Part shown: positions 44,633 to 53,697 of the stretch, piece after piece | How the letters are laid out: each line of letters starts with the position of its first letter | Numbering within the stretch: position 1 is the first letter of the stretch | NCBI RefSeq assembly: GCF_016469035.1 | Contig: NZ_JAEHJZ010000026.1 | Span: 54,079 to 118,078, forward strand | Length of the DNA stretch: 64,000 nt | Reading direction: 5' to 3' | DNA from: Gelidibacter salicanalis | Lineage (GTDB): Bacteria; Bacteroidota; Bacteroidia; Flavobacteriales; Flavobacteriaceae | Notes under the pieces: model-generated | Databases searched by the model: none | The model's input: the letters and a program-made list of their open reading frames with translations, nothing else | What the model was told of the DNA's origin: nothing | Position numbers and translations under genes: made by a program

Positions 44633-44670
44633 GGCGAAAAGTACATTTGACTTTTCGCCCTGCAAAAATA
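44633..44670 (-). terminator. Leucine dehydrogenase terminator overlapping the nusB promoter
   Basis: GGCGAAAAGT and ACTTTTCGCC (44633-44659) form a perfect 10-bp stem, followed on the reverse strand by TTTTTT. Immediately before the hairpin on that strand is TATTTTTG (44663-44670), an exact -7 element with a TTG 17 bp further upstream, so nusB transcription probably starts inside the hairpin sequence. Confidence 0.75.
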
Positions 44671-44715
44671 GTATTAATTTATAACTTCAAAACATATTTA
44701 TAAGATATATTGCCC

Positions 44716-45816
44716 TTATTTTGACTTTTCGATTTTTCTTTTGGCAATCCGTTCTTTAGCAGTATTTAGTGCTGCCACATTAGGCGTGGCTCCGTTTGCA
44801 GCCGCCCGTTTTAGGATTTCTAAAGTGGTATTATAGATGTTTTCTGTTCTTCGGATAATCTCCTGTTTATCATAGTTTTCAAGTTCAGCGTATACATTAA
44901 TGATGCCGCCCGCATTAATCAAAAAATCTGGAGCATACACAATCCCTTTTTCTTGCAACATCACACCATGCCTATCTTCAGCCAATTGATTGTTGGCTGC
45001 GCCCGCAATAACCTGAGCTTTTATTTTATTTATAGTCTCATCGTTTATGGTTGCCCCGAGTGCACATGGCGCATAAATATCCATAGCTTCATTATACAAA
45101 TCATTTCCCTTATATATAGCAACCCCATATTTGTTACTCACAGTGTGCAATCGTTCTTCACTCAAATCTGTAATGGTCACTTTTGCTCCTTCTTTAACCA
45201 AATACCCAACCAAAGCTTCACCAACATTACCAATACCTTGCACAAACACTGATTTGCCTGCAAGAACATCAGAACCAAATTTATACTTTGCGGCAGCTTT
45301 CATTCCCATAAAAACGCCATAAGCCGTAATTGGAGAGGGATTACCTGAGCCTCCTTTACTTTCAGAAATTCCAGTAACGTATGGTGTCACTTCTCTTACC
45401 GTATCCATATCTTCAGTGGTCATCCCTACATCTTCAGCCGTAATATATTTGCCGCTTAAAGAGTGTACAAACTCACCAAACTTACGCATCAATTCAGGGG
45501 TTTTTTGAGTTTTGGCATCACCAATTATTACCGCTTTGCCGCCGCCTAAATTTAAACCGGTAATTGCAGATTTGAAGGTCATGCCTCTAGAAAGTCGCAA
45601 TACATCATTTAATGCTTCCCATTCATTGGCATAATTCCACATTCGTGTACCACCTAAAGCTGGTCCTAAAACCGTATTATGGATACCAATTATTGCTTTT
45701 AAACCAGTATCTTTGTCATTGCAAAAAACAATTTGCTCATGATTATCAAAAGAAAGTTGTCCAAAGACAGGGTCTGCCTTTGCAATTTCCTTAGCACTTA
45801 TAACTTTTGAATTCAT
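44716..45816 (-). CDS. ldh: Leucine dehydrogenase (Glu/Leu/Phe/Val dehydrogenase family)
   Basis: The 366-residue enzyme has the catalytic lysine in GLNLGGGKAVI, the substrate loop LGPALGGTRMW and a Rossmann NAD-binding motif FVQGIGNVGEALVGYL. Size and motifs match leucine/valine dehydrogenase rather than glutamate dehydrogenase. It reversibly deaminates branched-chain amino acids to keto acids, feeding leucine breakdown whose last enzyme, HMG-CoA lyase, is in the same window. Confidence 0.88.
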   Translation of the reverse strand: MNSKVISAKEIAKADPVFGQLSFDNHEQIVFCNDKDTGLKAIIGIHNTVLGPALGGTRMWNYANEWEALNDVLRLSRGMTFKSAITGLNLGGGKAVIIGDAKTQKTPELMRKFGEFVHSLSGKYITAEDVGMTTEDMDTVREVTPYVTGISESKGGSGNPSPITAYGVFMGMKAAAKYKFGSDVLAGKSVFVQGIGNVGEALVGYLVKEGAKVTITDLSEERLHTVSNKYGVAIYKGNDLYNEAMDIYAPCALGATINDETINKIKAQVIAGAANNQLAEDRHGVMLQEKGIVYAPDFLINAGGIINVYAELENYDKQEIIRRTENIYNTTLEILKRAAANGATPNVAALNTAKERIAKRKIEKSK

Positions 45817-45948
45817 ATAGTTGAATTTAATTCAGGATTTTTAGATTATCTAAAAATTTGGCATAAAAATAAATCAATATTACATTTTTAGCAAAAAAAT
45901 AGGCGCTAAATTATCATATTGCCAATACGAAACGGCTTAGAATTATAA

Positions 45949-47703
45949 ATGAAAGAATTACAACACGTCAATAAATATTTTTACAAGTACAGATATAAAT
46001 TACTAGCAGGAATTTTAATAACAATTGTTGCGCGAATATTTCTTCTTTTTACTCCAGAATTGGTAGGTAATTCAATTGATGTGATTGATAATTACAGAAA
46101 AGGCATTACTACAGATATTGACGTAGTTAAGAGTGAACTGTTAGTGAATATTCTTTATATCGTTGGCGCTGCAATTATTGGCGGCATCTTCACGTTTTTG
46201 ATGCGTCAGACCATTATTTATGTGTCACGAGAAATTGAATACGATTTAAAAAATGAAGTGTATCAGCAATACCAACGCCTTTCTTTAGATTTTTACAAAT
46301 CTAACCGCACTGGAGATTTGATGAGCCGTATCAGTGAAGATGTAGGAAAAGTGCGCGAATATGCAGGACCTGCCTTGATGTATAGCATTAATACGGCAAC
46401 CTTATTTATTATTGCGCTGGTATTGATGTTCAACTCTGCGCCCACACTAACGTTGTACACTATTATCCCCTTACCGATACTCTCCTACTTTATTTATATT
46501 TTAAGTAAAAAGATTCATAAGCGTAGTACCATTGTGCAACAATGGCTTTCCAAACTCTCTACCTTTACCCAAGAAACATTTAGTGGCATAAGCGTCATCA
46601 AATCGTACGGCATTGAAGGCACTACCAATGCTGATTTTGATACACTATCTGCTGAGAGCAGACAAAAAAATATTGACTTGGTTAAAATTCAAGCCTTATT
46701 TTTCCCTCTGATGATCTTTTTAATTGGGCTTAGCAACATCATAGTTATCTATATTGGTGGTAAACAATATATAGATGGCGAAATTGAAAGTTTAGGGGTG
46801 ATTGCTAAATTTATCATCTACGTCAACTTACTGACATGGCCTGTGGCTACGGTAGGCTGGGTTACCTCTGTAGTACAACAGGCAGAAGCTTCCCAAAAAC
46901 GGATTAATGAATTTTTGAAACAAGAACCAACCATAAAAAACAATGTCACTGAACCTTCCCACATTGAAGGCGATATTGAGTTTAACAAGGTCTCTTTCAT
47001 CTATCCTGACACTAATATTCAGGCGTTAAACAACGTCAGCTTTAAGGTTAACAAAGGAGAAACGATGGCCATTATTGGTAAAACAGGTTCTGGAAAATCA
47101 ACCATTTTAGATCTAATTGGACGTCTGTATGACGTTTCTTCAGGAGAAATCATAATTGATGGCACCCCTATTGAAAACCTCAACTTAATAAGTTTAAGGG
47201 ACCATATGGGTTACGTGCCGCAAGATGCATTCTTATTTTCTGACAGTATTAAAAACAACATCATGTTTGGCAAGGAAGACGCAACCGAAGAGGAAGTGAT
47301 CAACGCCGCCAAAAATGCCGATGTCCACAAAAACATCAAAGGTTTTACCAAAGGCTATGATACTGTTTTGGGCGAACGGGGCATTACACTTTCTGGAGGT
47401 CAAAAGCAACGCATTTCCATTGCCCGGGCAATTATAAAAGCACCACAGATTTTGTTATTTGACGACTGCCTTTCAGCCGTAGATACGGAAACCGAAGAAA
47501 AAATCCTGAATAACCTTAGAACAGTCACAAAAGGAAAAACAACTATTATTGTAAGCCATAGAGTGTCTTCAGCCAAAAGTGCGGACAAAATTATTGTGCT
47601 TGATGAAGGAAAGATCATACAATCTGGCTCACATGACACACTTATTGGTGTGGATGGTTATTACAAAGAACTGTATATGAAACAGCTTACAGAAAACGAT
47701 TAG
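45949..47703 (+). CDS. ABC exporter, fused permease and ATPase
   Basis: The 584-residue half-transporter has six membrane helices (about 1-310) and an ATPase domain with Walker A IGKTGSGKST (about 376), Q-loop YVPQDAF, signature LSGGQKQR and Walker B ILLFDDCLSAVD. It resembles MsbA/LmrA-type lipid or drug exporters and would act as a homodimer. No partner half-transporter is adjacent. Cargo unknown. Confidence 0.9.
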   Translation: MKELQHVNKYFYKYRYKLLAGILITIVARIFLLFTPELVGNSIDVIDNYRKGITTDIDVVKSELLVNILYIVGAAIIGGIFTFLMRQTIIYVSREIEYDLKNEVYQQYQRLSLDFYKSNRTGDLMSRISEDVGKVREYAGPALMYSINTATLFIIALVLMFNSAPTLTLYTIIPLPILSYFIYILSKKIHKRSTIVQQWLSKLSTFTQETFSGISVIKSYGIEGTTNADFDTLSAESRQKNIDLVKIQALFFPLMIFLIGLSNIIVIYIGGKQYIDGEIESLGVIAKFIIYVNLLTWPVATVGWVTSVVQQAEASQKRINEFLKQEPTIKNNVTEPSHIEGDIEFNKVSFIYPDTNIQALNNVSFKVNKGETMAIIGKTGSGKSTILDLIGRLYDVSSGEIIIDGTPIENLNLISLRDHMGYVPQDAFLFSDSIKNNIMFGKEDATEEEVINAAKNADVHKNIKGFTKGYDTVLGERGITLSGGQKQRISIARAIIKAPQILLFDDCLSAVDTETEEKILNNLRTVTKGKTTIIVSHRVSSAKSADKIIVLDEGKIIQSGSHDTLIGVDGYYKELYMKQLTEND

Positions 47704-48076
47704 GTTACAAAACAAACGCTATGGCATCAACAAGGTTTATTTGCAGACTGAAAGTCTGCTTCGTGAAATAGCCGATAAAGAATGGGAAAAAACACATAAT
47801 GATTTGTGTACCCGCCTGAACGGACGGGCAGGTTCGTGGCTAAAATATTTATAGAAACTAAAGTAACTGCAATGAATCTCGCTATCGGAAGCAGGGTTTT
47901 AACCTTTAACTAGATAATAAGAACTTGGCCCGTTACCTCTAGTTCCCCCAACCATTTAAAGTGCTGTAAAAAAATTCTTCATATTTAGTTAAAAGAAATA
48001 TCAGAAATTGTTGGTTACTAATCTTTTTTTTTAGATTTTTGGTACGTAAACTGTTACTAATAAAAATAAAAAATCT
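47704..48076. other. Intergenic region with a hairpin and a GC-rich repeat
   Basis: GCAGACT-GAA-AGTCTGC (47743-47759) is a perfect 7-bp stem 40 nt after the ABC transporter stop. A GC-rich short repeat follows at 47810-47833. I find no gene. Confidence 0.45.
47810..47833. repeat. GC-rich short palindromic repeat
   Basis: ACCCGCCTGAACGG followed by ACGGGCAGGT, identical to the copy at 21502-21525 about 26 kb away, and clearly richer in GC than its surroundings. Confidence 0.7.
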
Positions 48077-48466
48077 ATGAGTGATCACGGAATGATGGAG
48101 AAAGAGGAAATATTCTCTAAAGTATTGCGCGCAGGAAGACGAACCTATTTTTTTGACGTTAGAGCCACAAAAGCTGGAGATTATTACCTTACTATTACTG
48201 AGAGTAAAAAATTTACCAATGACGATGGTTCTTTTCACTACAAAAAACACAAAATTTATCTCTACAAAGAAGATTTCAGCGAGTTTAATGAAATTTTAAA
48301 GGAAATGACCGATTATGTCATTAATGAAAAAGGAGACGAAGTGATCAGCGAACGTCATCAAAAAGATTTCAAAAAAGACGAGTTTGATTCTGAAGACCAA
48401 AATTCAAATTCAGAGCCCGTTAAATCTACGGGAAGCTTTACAGATATCAATTTTGAGGATATCTAA
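48077..48466 (+). CDS. DUF3276/PUR-alpha-like nucleic-acid-binding protein
   Basis: The 129-residue protein has a single PUR-like repeat: EEIFSKVLRAGRRTYFFDVRATKAGDYYLTITESKK and HKIYLYKEDFSEFNEILKEM, then an acidic disordered tail. PUR-alpha proteins bind single-stranded purine-rich DNA or RNA. Bacterial DUF3276 members are abundant in Bacteroidota, and their targets are unknown. It has a strong terminator directly behind it. Confidence 0.85.
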   Translation: MSDHGMMEKEEIFSKVLRAGRRTYFFDVRATKAGDYYLTITESKKFTNDDGSFHYKKHKIYLYKEDFSEFNEILKEMTDYVINEKGDEVISERHQKDFKKDEFDSEDQNSNSEPVKSTGSFTDINFEDI

Positions 48467-48491
48467 GCCCAAAGAACATAAAAACATCATT

Positions 48492-48521
48492 AAAACCGCT
48501 ACCTATAATAGCGGTTTTTTT
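48492..48521 (+). terminator. Terminator after the DUF3276 gene
   Basis: AAAACCGCTA pairs with TAGCGGTTTT over a short loop, followed by a T run. Confidence 0.85.
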
Positions 48522-48563
48522 ATATTTATCCTTTAACTAACCAAGTACCTTACATAAACTACT

Positions 48564-51071
48564 ATGAAATTTTTGTACACTTTCATTTTTTTATCGTCCT
48601 GTGTCATTTTTGCCCAAGAACAGATAGACTTATCCTATTATTTACCGCAAAACACAAGTTATAACCAAGCCATTCCTACCCCACAATCAGTGATAGGACA
48701 TGAGGTTGGTGAGTGGCACGTTACCCACGACAAACTTGTAGAATACATGAAAGCATTGGCAGAAAGTTCTGATAGGATTACGTTAGAAAACAGAGGCACA
48801 ACCTATGAGGGCCGACCTTTAATCCTGCTGACCATTACCTCTCCAGCAAACCATCAAAATATTGATGCTATCAGGGAGCAACATATTGCTGCTACTGAAG
48901 ACAATGCTGCAGCAAATACGAGTAATATGCCGGTAGTGGTTAATCAAGGGTTTTCCATTCATGGTAACGAGCCAAGTGGTTCTAATGCTGCACTACTGGC
49001 TGCTTATTACCTCGCTGCCGCAGAAAGCAGTGAAGTTAAAGACATGCTAGATAAGATGGTCGTACTTTTTGACCCATCATTCAATCCTGACGGCTTGCAG
49101 CGTTTTGCGTATTGGGCCAATTCCAACCGAAGTAAAAATTTAAATCCAGACCCCAACGACCGTGAATTTTCTGAAGTATGGCCAGGAGGCAGGTCCAATC
49201 ATTATTGGTTTGATATGAATAGAGATTGGTTACCTGTACAATTACCAGAGTCTAAAGTCAGGTTGGAAACGTTCCATAAATGGCTGCCAAATATTTTAAC
49301 GGACCATCATGAAATGAGTACCAATTCATCCTTCTTCTTTCAGCCCGGAATCCCCAGTAGGACCCACCCATTAACACCTAAGCTAAACCAAGAACTTACA
49401 AGACGCATTGGCGATTTCCATGCAAAAGCTTTAGATAAAATTGGCTCCTTCTATTATACAGAAGAAAGTTTTGATGATTTCTATTATGGTAAAGGCTCCA
49501 CATTTCCTGATATTAACGGCGGTATTGGGATTCTTTTTGAACAAGCGAGTTCTAGAGGTCATATTCAGGAGAGTGACAACGGACTGCTCACGTTCCCCTT
49601 CACCATTCGAAATCAGTTTACAGCTGCTCTCTCTACTTTGGAAGCAGCCAAAAGTATGCGCGAAGACATCCTAAAGTACCAGCATAATTTCTTCAAAAAT
49701 GCACGTTTAGAAGCCAACAAAGAAAACGGGAAGACGATAGTTTTTGGCGATGAAAAAGATGCTGGGAAAACTTACGAATTGGCCGAAATACTAAGAAGGC
49801 ATCAAATTAAAATCTATGAGCTTAAAGAAGATGCCACTATTGATGGTAAAAAATTTAAGAAAGGTTATAGTTATGTGATCCCTAAAAATCAAAAAAACAC
49901 ACGGTTGATTAATGCGATGTTTGAAAAGCGCACGACTTTTCAGGACAGTCTGTTTTACGATGTGTCGGCCTGGACTTTACCACTGGCCTTTAATTTAGAC
50001 TATGCGGAAGGGGTGTCGTCCTCAAATATGGGCCAACAGGTATCAGATTTAAAAATGAAAGCGGGACAAGTCTCTGCAAAGAGTGAGTATGCTTATTTAA
50101 TGGAATGGCACGAATATTATACGCCAAAAGTTCTGAATCAAATTCTTAAAAAAGATTTACGCGCCAAAGTTGCGATGAAACAATTTAGCACCAACGGCAA
50201 AGATTACGACTATGGCACCATCATGATCCCTGTTCAAAACCAATCTAAAAATTCGGAGGAACTGTACACTTTTTTAAAGGAATTGGCAACTGAAGGCCAT
50301 GTGCAAATTGATGCCGTGGCTACTGGATTGACCCAAGGCATCGATTTGGGCAGCAACCAATTCAGACCTTTATCGCAACCCAAAGTAGCCCTGATTGTGG
50401 GCCGCGGTGTATCGCCTTATGATGCTGGCGAAATTTGGCATTTGCTAGACCAACGTTACGATATGACCTTGACAAAATTGGATACTGATAATTTAGATCG
50501 TGCAGCTCTAAATCGCTATAACACCATCATTCTACCAAGTGCTACCCTGAGCAAAAGTGCTGCAGAAAAACTAACTACTTGGGTAGAGAACGGCGGAACG
50601 CTTATCGGATTTGAAAATGCTGTACGGTGGCTAAACACTAATAAATTTATTAAATTAGACTTTAAGAAAACAGAACGGATCGCTAAAAATGTCACTTTTG
50701 AAGACCGTAGCGATTATAATGGAGCTCAAGTTATTGGCGGTGCTATTTTTGAAGCGAAGTTGGACCGTTCGCATCCTATTAATTTTGGATACAAAAATGA
50801 AACCCTACCGCTTTTTAGAGGTTCTACCATATTTATTAATCCGGACAAACAGAGCTACAATAACCCCATTCAATACACTAAAAACCCGTTGTTGAGTGGC
50901 TATGTCTCCAAATCAAATTTAGATAGTTTGGCGCTGAGCGTACCGTACCAAATGCAACGTTTAAAACGTGGTAAGGTGGTGGCATTTACAGACAATACCA
51001 ATTTTAGAGCATTCTGGTTTGGCACAAACAAACTCATGATGAATGCTATTTTTTTTAGAGAAGAACTTTAA
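48564..51071 (+). CDS. Secreted M14-family zinc carboxypeptidase
   Basis: The 835-residue protein has a signal peptide (about 1-18) and an M14 domain (about 45-360) with zinc ligands in FSIHGNEPSG (His133, Glu136) and TDHHEMS, substrate residues in WFDMNRDW and the catalytic Glu in LFEQASSRG. The remaining 470 residues contain a glutamine-amidotransferase-like fold (LIVGRGVSPYDAGEIW...NTIILPSATLS). Such large M14 proteins digest peptides in the periplasm or outside the cell. No type 9 secretion tail is obvious. Confidence 0.88.
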   Translation: MKFLYTFIFLSSCVIFAQEQIDLSYYLPQNTSYNQAIPTPQSVIGHEVGEWHVTHDKLVEYMKALAESSDRITLENRGTTYEGRPLILLTITSPANHQNIDAIREQHIAATEDNAAANTSNMPVVVNQGFSIHGNEPSGSNAALLAAYYLAAAESSEVKDMLDKMVVLFDPSFNPDGLQRFAYWANSNRSKNLNPDPNDREFSEVWPGGRSNHYWFDMNRDWLPVQLPESKVRLETFHKWLPNILTDHHEMSTNSSFFFQPGIPSRTHPLTPKLNQELTRRIGDFHAKALDKIGSFYYTEESFDDFYYGKGSTFPDINGGIGILFEQASSRGHIQESDNGLLTFPFTIRNQFTAALSTLEAAKSMREDILKYQHNFFKNARLEANKENGKTIVFGDEKDAGKTYELAEILRRHQIKIYELKEDATIDGKKFKKGYSYVIPKNQKNTRLINAMFEKRTTFQDSLFYDVSAWTLPLAFNLDYAEGVSSSNMGQQVSDLKMKAGQVSAKSEYAYLMEWHEYYTPKVLNQILKKDLRAKVAMKQFSTNGKDYDYGTIMIPVQNQSKNSEELYTFLKELATEGHVQIDAVATGLTQGIDLGSNQFRPLSQPKVALIVGRGVSPYDAGEIWHLLDQRYDMTLTKLDTDNLDRAALNRYNTIILPSATLSKSAAEKLTTWVENGGTLIGFENAVRWLNTNKFIKLDFKKTERIAKNVTFEDRSDYNGAQVIGGAIFEAKLDRSHPINFGYKNETLPLFRGSTIFINPDKQSYNNPIQYTKNPLLSGYVSKSNLDSLALSVPYQMQRLKRGKVVAFTDNTNFRAFWFGTNKLMMNAIFFREEL

Positions 51072-51176
51072 TATAAAATTCAAGTTTATAAAACAATCCA
51101 AAGTTAGGCTACGAGGAACATCGGAAATAGCTTAATTTTGGATGGTCTATATCATCAATTTTAGATGTAACAGAAA

Positions 51177-51512
51177 TTAAAGAATTGCTGTTCCGTTGTT
51201 GACATGTATTTCGGGAATCAATAAGAACACATCGCCCTCTTTAATGGCTCCAACCACAAGACATTCGCTCATAAATTTTGCAATTTGTTTTTTAGGGAAG
51301 TTCACAACGGCAATAATCTGTTTATTCAACAAGTCTTGCTTGGTATAAAGTGTCGTTATTTGAGCTGAAGATTTCTTAATCCCTAGACTTCCAAAATCAA
51401 TAATCAGCTGATATGCTGGACTTATGGCCTCAGGAAAATCATGGACTTCTATAATAGTTCCAATACGCAAATCAACTTTGGTGAAATCCTCAAAAGTTAT
51501 TATCTTTTCCAT
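51177..51512 (-). CDS. csaA: tRNA-binding/chaperone protein CsaA
   Basis: The 111-residue single OB-fold protein has the EMAP/tRNA-binding signature FTKVDLRIGTIIEVHDFPEA, IDFGSLGIKKSSAQITTLY, VVNFPKKQIAKFMSE and a final LLIPEIHVNNGTAI. CsaA binds tRNA in a dimer and has chaperone-like activity. I start at MEKIITFEDF. The upstream extension in frame is not part of the family. It is divergent from the thioredoxin-like gene, with 42 bp between them. Confidence 0.92.
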   Translation of the reverse strand: MEKIITFEDFTKVDLRIGTIIEVHDFPEAISPAYQLIIDFGSLGIKKSSAQITTLYTKQDLLNKQIIAVVNFPKKQIAKFMSECLVVGAIKEGDVFLLIPEIHVNNGTAIL

Positions 51513-51554
51513 TCTCAAATTTTGAAATAATTTACAAGATAGAAAAATAAATTT

Positions 51555-52133
51555 ATGGCTCAAACTGCTTCAAATATGTTGCCTTTAGGTACCAAAGCAC
51601 CCGATTTTAGATTGCTGGATACTGTAAGCGGTAAAAAGCGCTCTTTGGATGCGTGCAAAGGCTTGAAAGGTACGGTCATTATGTTTATCTGCAACCATTG
51701 CCCTTATGTTAAACATGTGAATGCCAGACTTTCAAAACTCGCCAAAGAATACAAATCTAAAGGCATAGAATTTATAGCTATTTCCAGCAATGACGTGGTT
51801 AGCTATCCGCAGGATGGTCCTGACTTGATGAAGAAAAATGCTATTGATGAAGGTTTTATCTTCCCGTATTTATATGACCAGACACAAAGTATCGCAAAAG
51901 CCTATAGTGCGGCTTGCACACCGGACTTCTATCTCTTTGATGCCAATTTAGAACTATTTTATAGAGGTCAATTGGATAGTTCACGGCCAAGTAATGAAAT
52001 TCCTGTTACGGGAGAAGACTTGAGTAATGCCCTAAATTTACTGTTAAACAACCAACAACCTCCGCAAGATCAAAAACCAAGTCTTGGCTGTAATATCAAA
52101 TGGCGCAATGAAAATAAACACGTTGGCCAATAG
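51555..52133 (+). CDS. Thioredoxin-like redoxin (AhpC/TSA family)
   Basis: The 192-residue cytosolic protein has a thioredoxin fold with FICNHCPYVKHV (Cys46-x-x-Cys49), an unusual active site with CNHC in place of CGPC. ACTPDFYLFD is the cis-Pro region, and a C-terminal GCNIKW adds another Cys. This subfamily is often annotated as thioredoxin family protein or AhpC/TSA. It is probably a thiol peroxidase or reductase. Confidence 0.88.
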   Translation: MAQTASNMLPLGTKAPDFRLLDTVSGKKRSLDACKGLKGTVIMFICNHCPYVKHVNARLSKLAKEYKSKGIEFIAISSNDVVSYPQDGPDLMKKNAIDEGFIFPYLYDQTQSIAKAYSAACTPDFYLFDANLELFYRGQLDSSRPSNEIPVTGEDLSNALNLLLNNQQPPQDQKPSLGCNIKWRNENKHVGQ

Positions 52134-52190
52134 TATCTAAATGTCAGACTAAATTAAATGACATTTTCAATTTATAAAAAAGACCTTTTC

Positions 52191-53462
52191 ATGAAAAAAA
52201 TCATACTAATTATAGGCATTGTACTCATCCTTTTTATAATTCTGCTCTACACATCATTAAACAGTACTCCTAAGGAATTTGAAACTTCAACCATCCTCAG
52301 GTCTGAAAACATTGAGAACATGAATTTTAAGGATTATGATTCGCTAACCATAGCAGCCAGCACGCTATACGAAGCAAACGACTTAAAAAAGATGATGCAA
52401 GGCGAGCATTACCGTGAGGCCTGGTCAACCCCAATTAAGGTTAAAGTTGCCTTTTTAGACACCCTTTTAGGAGGACTGACCGTAGTAAAGGAAGGTGGGG
52501 GCAATCAAACCAAATCTTTAAAACTTGAAGACAGCATCGGTAACAAGTACACCTTAAGAAGCATCAATAAAACACCAGCGCCTCTTGTGCCAGAATTTGC
52601 CAAAACCCTGGGACTCGAAAATATTATCGTAGATGGTATTTCTGCGCAACACCCCTATGCTGCAATTGTTGTGGCATCTTTGGCTGATGCTGCCCAAATA
52701 CATCATACGGATCCTAAAATCTACTTTATCCCTAAACAAGAATCGCTTAAAGAATATAATAAAAATTACGGCAATAAGCTTTTCGTTTTTGAACATGAAA
52801 CGGAAAGTGGCACCAATTGGACAACTGTTGATAATGTGAGTGAAATTATAGAAACTGACGATTTACAGGAATTAAAACTAGAACTTGGCGCGTCTCTTAA
52901 AGTCGACGAACGTGCCCTAGTTAGAGCGCGTTTATTCGATTTGATCATTGGAGACTGGGATAGACATGCCAAGCAATGGGGTTGGATTATAAAAGATAAT
53001 GAAGATGGTCAACTTGCTATTCCGTTGCCATCAGATAGAGATAATGCATTTTTCAATATTAGCGGCATTGTGCCAAGCATTATCGCCAATAAAAATGTGA
53101 CCCCTGAAATGCGTCCTTTTGATAAAGATATTGATTACCTGCCCGGACTCATCCATGATTTTGATGTCTATTTTTTAAAGAGCACTCCTGAACAGGTTTT
53201 TATTGAAGAAGCACAAAAATTACAAACGCTGTTGACAGATGCAGCTATTGTAAATGCCACTCGCCAATGGCCTTCTCAAATATATGCTCTAGATGGAAAA
53301 GATATTGAGGACAAACTTAAAAGCAGAAGAAATGAATTGACCACCTATGCTAAAGCCTTCAAACGCATTCTCAATGAAAAAGATTATCCTTCAAAAGCAT
53401 TAAAAGGCTCCGAAGATGTAAATTTTAATGGTCATTATATAAGATGTTTTGAGTGCTATTAA
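52191..53462 (+). CDS. Membrane-anchored HipA/CotH-like kinase-fold protein
   Basis: A 423-residue product begins with one hydrophobic anchor (MKKIILIIGIVLILFIILLY) and faces the periplasm. Residues about 110-260 include YTLRSINKTPAP and ARLFDLIIGDWDRHAKQWGW, followed by LPSDRDNAFF. The IGDWDRHxxQW stretch and the later D-N resemble the catalytic and metal loops of HipA/CotH/FAM20-type atypical kinases. An alternative ATG lies 33 bp upstream. I infer envelope protein phosphorylation; a dead or other nucleotide-binding enzyme is possible. Confidence 0.6.
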   Translation: MKKIILIIGIVLILFIILLYTSLNSTPKEFETSTILRSENIENMNFKDYDSLTIAASTLYEANDLKKMMQGEHYREAWSTPIKVKVAFLDTLLGGLTVVKEGGGNQTKSLKLEDSIGNKYTLRSINKTPAPLVPEFAKTLGLENIIVDGISAQHPYAAIVVASLADAAQIHHTDPKIYFIPKQESLKEYNKNYGNKLFVFEHETESGTNWTTVDNVSEIIETDDLQELKLELGASLKVDERALVRARLFDLIIGDWDRHAKQWGWIIKDNEDGQLAIPLPSDRDNAFFNISGIVPSIIANKNVTPEMRPFDKDIDYLPGLIHDFDVYFLKSTPEQVFIEEAQKLQTLLTDAAIVNATRQWPSQIYALDGKDIEDKLKSRRNELTTYAKAFKRILNEKDYPSKALKGSEDVNFNGHYIRCFECY

Positions 53463-53483
53463 ATTTGGAAATTCTTAAGCATA

Positions 53484-53511
53484 AAAAAAAACGGTTAAAA
53501 ACCGTTTTTTC
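53484..53511 (+). terminator. Terminator after the HipA-like gene
   Basis: AAAAAACGGTT pairs with AACCGTTTTTT around AAA. Its A-rich left arm and T tail could work in either direction. Confidence 0.8.
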
Positions 53512-53663
53512 AAATTTGGGGCAAAAAAGCAATGTGTTGAAACCTGTCTCTAGGATTCAAGTTGCCAAAAGTAGTTAAGATCTTGATGCTCTTTTATCTC
53601 AAATGAAAAGCACTTTAACCTTATTGGTTTTTAGTTAAATAAAAGCAAAACCTAGACCTGTTT

Positions 53664-53687
53664 CCTTAAAATAAATGTATTTTAAGG
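53664..53687 (+). promoter_or_regulatory. Perfect hairpin at the ribosome-binding region of the HExxH gene
   Basis: CCTTAAAATA-AATG-TATTTTAAGG is a 10-bp perfect stem ending 10 nt before the ATG. Its right arm contains AAGG of a Shine-Dalgarno-like AAGGGG, so folding would hide it. Confidence 0.45.
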
Positions 53688-53697
53688 GGCCTACACT

